A DNA stretch of 8,562 nt. Origin: an uncultured Planctomycetota bacterium. Its GTDB lineage: Bacteria; Planctomycetota; Planctomycetia; Pirellulales; Thermoguttaceae. The notes under the pieces are model-generated. The model saw only the letters and a program-made list of their open reading frames with translations. It was not told the DNA's origin and ran no database searches. Each line of letters starts with the position of its first letter. Position 1 is the stretch's first letter. The translations under genes were made by a program, and so were the position numbers. Below, piece after piece: positions 5,978-8,562 of the stretch. The DNA lies in the NCBI GenBank assembly GCA_902797455.1, contig CADBTE010000135.1:1-8562 (forward strand), given 5' to 3'.

Positions 5978-6253
5978 ATGTTAGTTCTTTCAAGAAAGAA
6001 GAATGAGAGCATCGTCATTAACAACAACGTGACGATCGTGGTCGTGGATGTCCACGGCGACAAGGTTCGATTGGGAATCGAGGCCCCCAAAGACGTTCCG
6101 GTCCATCGCCGCGAGGTCTACGACGCGATCATGCGCAACGGCGCGACTCAGGAAAAGCCCGGCCGGGCTGAGTTCAATCAGATCGCGGCCGAAGTGAGCA
6201 AGACTCTGCGTCCCTCCGAGGCGCCGAACAACAATATCTGCTATCGCAAGTGA
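5978..6253 (+). CDS. csrA: CsrA, carbon storage regulator (RNA-binding translational regulator)
   Basis: 91 residues. The N-terminal 50 or so match CsrA/RsmA almost throughout: MLVLSRKKNESIVI, then the strand GDKVRLGIEAPKDVPVHRREVY. The known RNA-contact residues Leu4 and Arg44 are both present. CsrA is a small dimer that binds GGA motifs in mRNA leaders, usually blocking ribosome access. Length exceeds the about 61 residues of the enterobacterial protein; the C-terminal tail (about 52-91: polar, with NNN and a final CYRK) is unlike the core and may be disordered. A ribosome binding site (AAGGAAG) lies about 8 nt before the ATG. The gene is not next to flagellar genes such as fliW, the usual CsrA antagonist. 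It stands alone with its own promoter, followed by a tRNA gene. Confidence 0.96.
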   Translation: MLVLSRKKNESIVINNNVTIVVVDVHGDKVRLGIEAPKDVPVHRREVYDAIMRNGATQEKPGRAEFNQIAAEVSKTLRPSEAPNNNICYRK

Positions 6254-6259
6254 CCCCCC

Positions 6260-6287
6260 TTGCAAAGATGTCGCCCGGGTTTATACT
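6260..6287 (+). promoter_or_regulatory. Possible promoter for tRNA-Glu
   Basis: TTGCAA (6260-6265), a 16-bp spacer, then TATACT (6282-6287). The -35 matches consensus at four positions and the -10 at five. It would start a precursor about 80 nt before the mature tRNA. Alternatively the tRNA is co-transcribed with csrA, since no convincing terminator separates them. Confidence 0.35.
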
Positions 6288-6376
6288 CCTGTGACATTCT
6301 TTACTCCCCGGAGATGACAAGATTGGTTCATTTCCGAGTGTTGATCTTTGTGTGAAGTAAAGATGCCTTTAGTCCC

Positions 6377-6448
6377 GGCCCCATCGTTTAATGGTTAGGA
6401 CACGGCCCTTTCAAGGCCGCGATGCGGGTTCGATTCCCGCTGGGGTCA
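6377..6448 (+). tRNA. tRNA-Glu (anticodon UUC)
   Basis: A full cloverleaf can be drawn. The acceptor stem GGCCCCA (6377-6383) pairs with TGGGGTC (6441-6447), including one G-U pair at 2:71. The D-arm is GTTTAATGGTTAGGAC. The anticodon stem CGGCC/GGCCG (6403-6407/6415-6419) encloses loop CTTTCAA with anticodon TTC at 6410-6412. The T-arm is GCGGG-TTCGATT-CCCGC. The discriminator base is A6448. CCA is not encoded (ATAAG follows), so it must be added by a nucleotidyltransferase. It would read GAA and, by wobble, GAG. Confidence 0.96.
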
Positions 6449-6459
6449 TAAGAGATACC

Positions 6460-6501
6460 GCCCTCAAAGCCGCGTGCTGAGCGTCTTTGGGGGCTTTTTT
6501 T
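6460..6501 (+). terminator. Intrinsic terminator after tRNA-Glu
   Basis: GCCCTCAAAG (6460-6469) pairs with CTTTGGGGGC (6485-6494) through ten pairs, one of them G-U, around a 15-nt loop, followed by seven T residues (6495-6501). It lies 11 bp after the tRNA, so it ends the tRNA (and perhaps csrA-tRNA) transcript. Confidence 0.88.
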
Positions 6502-6510
6502 CCTCGGCTT

Positions 6511-6539
6511 TTGCCGGCGGCCGCTTTTTGTGTTATGTT
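6511..6539 (+). promoter_or_regulatory. Possible promoter for a small RNA
   Basis: TTGCCG (6511-6516), a 17-bp spacer, then TATGTT (6534-6539). Each hexamer matches consensus at four of six positions. It begins just after the tRNA terminator and would start transcription near 6546. This is weak alone; its interest comes from the strong terminator about 60 bp downstream. Confidence 0.3.
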
Positions 6540-6545
6540 AATGGT

Positions 6546-6636
6546 GAGGAGGCGGGTTTTTGGGTGTCATTTCCCTTTCTCCTTCCCGCTTTCTTGTTTC
6601 GCCTCGCCGCCGGGAGTCATCCCGGCGGTTTTTTTT
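6546..6636 (+). ncRNA. Candidate small structured RNA between two terminators
   Basis: The segment from the predicted start (about 6546) to the terminator T-run is about 90 nt. GAGGCG (6549-6554) can pair with CGCCTC (6600-6605), extendable by two G-U pairs, enclosing a pyrimidine-rich loop (CCCUUUCUCCUUCCCGC). The terminator hairpin follows directly. No known RNA family is recognised. No coding alternative is convincing, since the only ATG frame (from 6541) lacks a ribosome binding site and reads through the terminator. The 5' end is a guess. Confidence 0.3.
6607..6636 (+). terminator. Strong intrinsic terminator
   Basis: CCGCCGGG (6607-6614) pairs perfectly with CCCGGCGG (6621-6628) around a 6-nt loop (AGTCAT), followed by eight T residues (6629-6636). 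It is oriented for the plus strand only. The tRNA unit upstream already has its own terminator, so this one either backs it up or ends a separate short transcript. Confidence 0.88.
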
Positions 6637-6916
6637 GCCGCGCATCCCCCCCGGCCGAGGTTTTTCCCGGCATTCCTCTGGCCCGGGAGGCGATGAAACC
6701 GTCGATAGAATACCTGTTCCCCTTCTGTCTTGCCGGCTCGCTCACTTGGGCGGCGTGTACGAATAAACGGCCCCCGCGAGGAGTTTTCGCCTTTTCGACG
6801 CCTATAGACACGCCCCCCCCGCTGCCCGTACAATGAATGGCACGCGCAGGTCTGCCCCGTGTGATGAGACCGCGCGAAAACCGTTTTCACGATCAATCCT
6901 AACAGAAGGGAAAGTT
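6637..6916 (+). other. Intergenic region and leader upstream of the DUF4832 protein gene
   Basis: Together with the terminator region before it, this makes about 470 bp without a protein gene between the tRNA and ATG 6917. Open frames cross it on both strands, but none has a ribosome binding site, recognisable protein or signal sequence. C and G homopolymer runs are frequent, including eight C at 6813-6820. The only function I can support is the promoter at 6805-6834 and an implied leader of about 75 nt. Confidence 0.5.
6805..6834 (+). promoter_or_regulatory. Promoter candidate for the DUF4832 protein gene
   Basis: TAGACA (6805-6810), an 18-bp spacer, then TACAAT (6829-6834). Each hexamer matches the sigma70 consensus at five of six positions. 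Predicted start is about 6841, some 75 nt before ATG 6917. Confidence 0.55.
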
Positions 6917-8473
6917 ATGAAGGGCGCCCTGCGATTCGCTGGTCTGCTGCTGGCGGCCGCGGCGATCTGTTTTGCCGAAGAAGACAGCGCCGACATAAAA
7001 TCCGACGAAGCGCGGATCGTCTATACCCCGACGATCACGAACGAGGCGCTGATCAATCCCGGTATGGGCTGGGTCTTCTATCAGTACGCGGGCCGTCTGT
7101 GGGCCTACGGCTCGATGCAAAAGCCGGGCGATACGCTCGACTGGTTCCCCGGCTGCTCAACTATCTATTTCCGTTTGACGTGGTCCGACCTGGAGCCGGA
7201 GGAAGGTGTTTTCCGCTGGGACCTCATCGATACCTACGCGCGCCCTTGGATCCTTAAGGGAAAAAAGATCGCCTTTCGCGTGATGGTGAGCAACCCGACC
7301 CCCGCCTATACGACCCCCAAATGGGTTCGTGACGCCGGCGCGCAGGGAATCGACTACACGTGGGATAAAAACAGTCTCGGGAGTACCGAATCGCTGCTTT
7401 GGGAACCGAAGTTCGACGATCCGGTCTTTTTGGAGAAGCTCGAGCATTTTCTGGCCGCCTTTGCCCGCCGCTACAACGGCAATCCGGCGGTCGCTTTTAT
7501 CGATATCGGTTCGTTCGGCATCTACGGCGAGGGCCATACCGACCGCTCGCAGAAACTCTCGCCGGAGGAAACCATTCGAATCGGCAAACTGCACATCGAT
7601 TTATATAAAAAATATTTCCCCGACACGCAGTTGGTTATCGGCGACGATATGGCCGGGGACCAGCGGCGAAATGAACACGCCGAAATCACCGACTACGCGT
7701 TTTCCCAAGGGGTAACGCTGCGCGACGACAGTATCCTCTGCGCCCCCGGCCAGAACGCCTGGTTCAGTCAGAAACTGGCCCAGCAGTTTTGGCCGGTCAT
7801 GCCGGTCATTATCGAGCACGGCCACTATATCCGCCGCGTCTATAAGAATAACTGGACGCCCGAACGACTCCTCGACGCGATGGAAGATTACCACGCGAGC
7901 TACTTCTCTATTCACGACTGGCCGCGGCAGTTTCTCCAGCGTGAGCGCGAAATCGTCGACAAGATGAACCTGCGGCTCGGGTATCGGATCGAGCTGCGCG
8001 CAGCATCCTTCCCCTCCCGTGCCAAGATCGACGAACCGATTCTCATCGAAACCGACTGGGCCAATGTCGGGGTCGCTCCCTGCTACGGCGGCGCCTTTCC
8101 CACGTTCACGCTCAAAGACGACGAAGGACATATTGTCTGGTCGGTGACCGACGAGTCGTTCAACGTTCGCGACCTGCCGGTCGCCGCCCCGGGGCAGGCC
8201 GAAACGATCCGCCACGAAAGCCGGGTCCGGTTCGGCCTGAGGATGCTCGTTCCGACGATCAACGAGGGAGTGATCTTCCCGATGAAGGAGCTCGGACAGT
8301 CCCCGATTGAAGACGACTGGAGCCCGACGATGAAGCCGGGAACCTATTCGCTCTGGATTTCACTCGGCAAGCCGGACGGAACACCAGAAATCGCGATGCC
8401 GATCGAAGGCGCAGGCCCCGACCGCTGCTATAAACTGGGCGATATTGTTATCGATCCTGCTGCCGGCCAATGA
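6917..8473 (+). CDS. Secreted glycoside-hydrolase-like protein with C-terminal DUF4832 domain
   Basis: 518 residues. The signal peptide is MKGALRFAGLLLAAAAICFA, with cleavage near residue 20. The motif NPGMGW (47-52) opens a TIM-barrel-like region (to about 350) containing 'IYFRLTWSDLEPEEGVFRWD', typical of clan GH-A-like beta-galactosidase barrels. Possible catalytic glutamates are Glu205 in 'GSFGIYGEGHT' and Glu300 in 'PVIIEHGHY', at spacing plausible for an acid/base and nucleophile pair; that assignment is inference. From 'LGYRIELRAASFP' (about 354) to the end the sequence fits a DUF4832 beta-sandwich, including 'DWANVGVAPCY'. Likely role is periplasmic or secreted polysaccharide processing; substrate unknown. 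ATG 6917 is chosen because it starts the signal peptide and has AGAAGGG about 7 nt upstream. An in-frame ATG at 6833 would put 28 polar residues before the signal and overlaps the -10 box. Another secreted-protein gene follows after 12 bp. Confidence 0.88.
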   Translation: MKGALRFAGLLLAAAAICFAEEDSADIKSDEARIVYTPTITNEALINPGMGWVFYQYAGRLWAYGSMQKPGDTLDWFPGCSTIYFRLTWSDLEPEEGVFRWDLIDTYARPWILKGKKIAFRVMVSNPTPAYTTPKWVRDAGAQGIDYTWDKNSLGSTESLLWEPKFDDPVFLEKLEHFLAAFARRYNGNPAVAFIDIGSFGIYGEGHTDRSQKLSPEETIRIGKLHIDLYKKYFPDTQLVIGDDMAGDQRRNEHAEITDYAFSQGVTLRDDSILCAPGQNAWFSQKLAQQFWPVMPVIIEHGHYIRRVYKNNWTPERLLDAMEDYHASYFSIHDWPRQFLQREREIVDKMNLRLGYRIELRAASFPSRAKIDEPILIETDWANVGVAPCYGGAFPTFTLKDDEGHIVWSVTDESFNVRDLPVAAPGQAETIRHESRVRFGLRMLVPTINEGVIFPMKELGQSPIEDDWSPTMKPGTYSLWISLGKPDGTPEIAMPIEGAGPDRCYKLGDIVIDPAAGQ

Positions 8474-8485
8474 GAATAGTGAAGT

Positions 8486-8562
8486 ATGAGAATCCACGTG
8501 TTCAAAAAGATAACAGCCCTTCTTCCCGCCCTTCTCGCCGGCGCGGCGCTTCTGTCCGCCGG
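8486..8562 (+). CDS. Start of a secreted or lipid-anchored protein gene, cut by window edge
   Basis: ATG 8486 opens a frame still open at the edge. The 25 visible residues (MRIHVFKKITALLPALLAG, then AALLSA) form a typical signal peptide: basic start, then a hydrophobic Ala/Leu core. It begins 12 bp after the stop of the DUF4832 gene on the same strand, so the two are probably one operon and both products are exported. The ribosome binding site is weak (GTGAAG). Nothing of the mature protein is visible, so no function can be given. Confidence 0.65.
   Translation, partial: MRIHVFKKITALLPALLAGAALLSA

Noticed and set aside
6264..6302. Imperfect hairpin AAAGATGTC/GACATTCTTT after csrA as a terminator
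   Set aside because: It has a bulge, a 20-nt loop, an AT-rich stem and no clean T-run, and it overlaps the possible tRNA promoter; csrA and the tRNA may simply share the terminator at 6460-6501.
6474..6836. Overlapping plus-strand open frames between the tRNA and the DUF4832 gene
   Set aside because: They run through two intrinsic terminators, lack ribosome binding sites, and read as Pro/Phe/Arg-rich sequence typical of non-coding GC-rich DNA.

Overview
The window looks like a piece of a Planctomycetota chromosome, probably Pirellulales-like. The support is two prepilin-like DUF1559 proteins (cleavage motif G|FTLVELL plus a C-terminal H-X9-DG signature), a typical planctomycete CsrA, secreted proteins with squalene-cyclase-like and EF-hand repeats, and a DUF4832 glycosidase-like protein. 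The DNA is GC-rich except for short AT-rich promoter and leader stretches. This placement rests on recognising families, not on a database search.

Minus strand, 1-5496. A probable four-gene operon reads leftward. It starts at a near-consensus promoter (3754-3782) and encodes a two-helix membrane protein of unknown function, two DUF1559 prepilin-like proteins, and a secreted alpha/alpha-toroid repeat protein that runs off the left edge. The last two genes overlap by four bases (ATGA), which suggests coupled translation. Upstream, on the same strand, lie a secreted EF-hand protein with a collagen-like Gly/Pro linker and a TatD-family metal-dependent hydrolase. A 15-bp inverted repeat with a 4-nt loop lies between the EF-hand gene and the operon. 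It overlaps both the operon's -10 box and the first gene's ribosome binding site.

Middle, 5497-6501. A 481-bp intergenic region separates tatD-like (leftward) from csrA (rightward). It carries a strong promoter (TTGACA-N17-TAGAAT) and an implied leader of about 220 nt containing several GGA motifs, one inside the csrA ribosome binding site. A tRNA-Glu(UUC) gene follows, then a strong intrinsic terminator.

Right, 6502-8562. A second strong terminator about 110 bp further on, with a plausible promoter between the two, outlines a possible small structured RNA of about 90 nt. A secreted 518-residue protein follows, with a glycoside-hydrolase-like barrel and a C-terminal DUF4832 domain, preceded by its own candidate promoter. 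After 12 bp another signal-peptide gene begins and is cut off by the right edge.

Most of the window is ordinary planctomycete gene content. The parts most worth a second look are the promoter/hairpin/RBS overlap at 3722-3782, the possible small RNA at about 6546-6636, and the long GGA-rich csrA leader.
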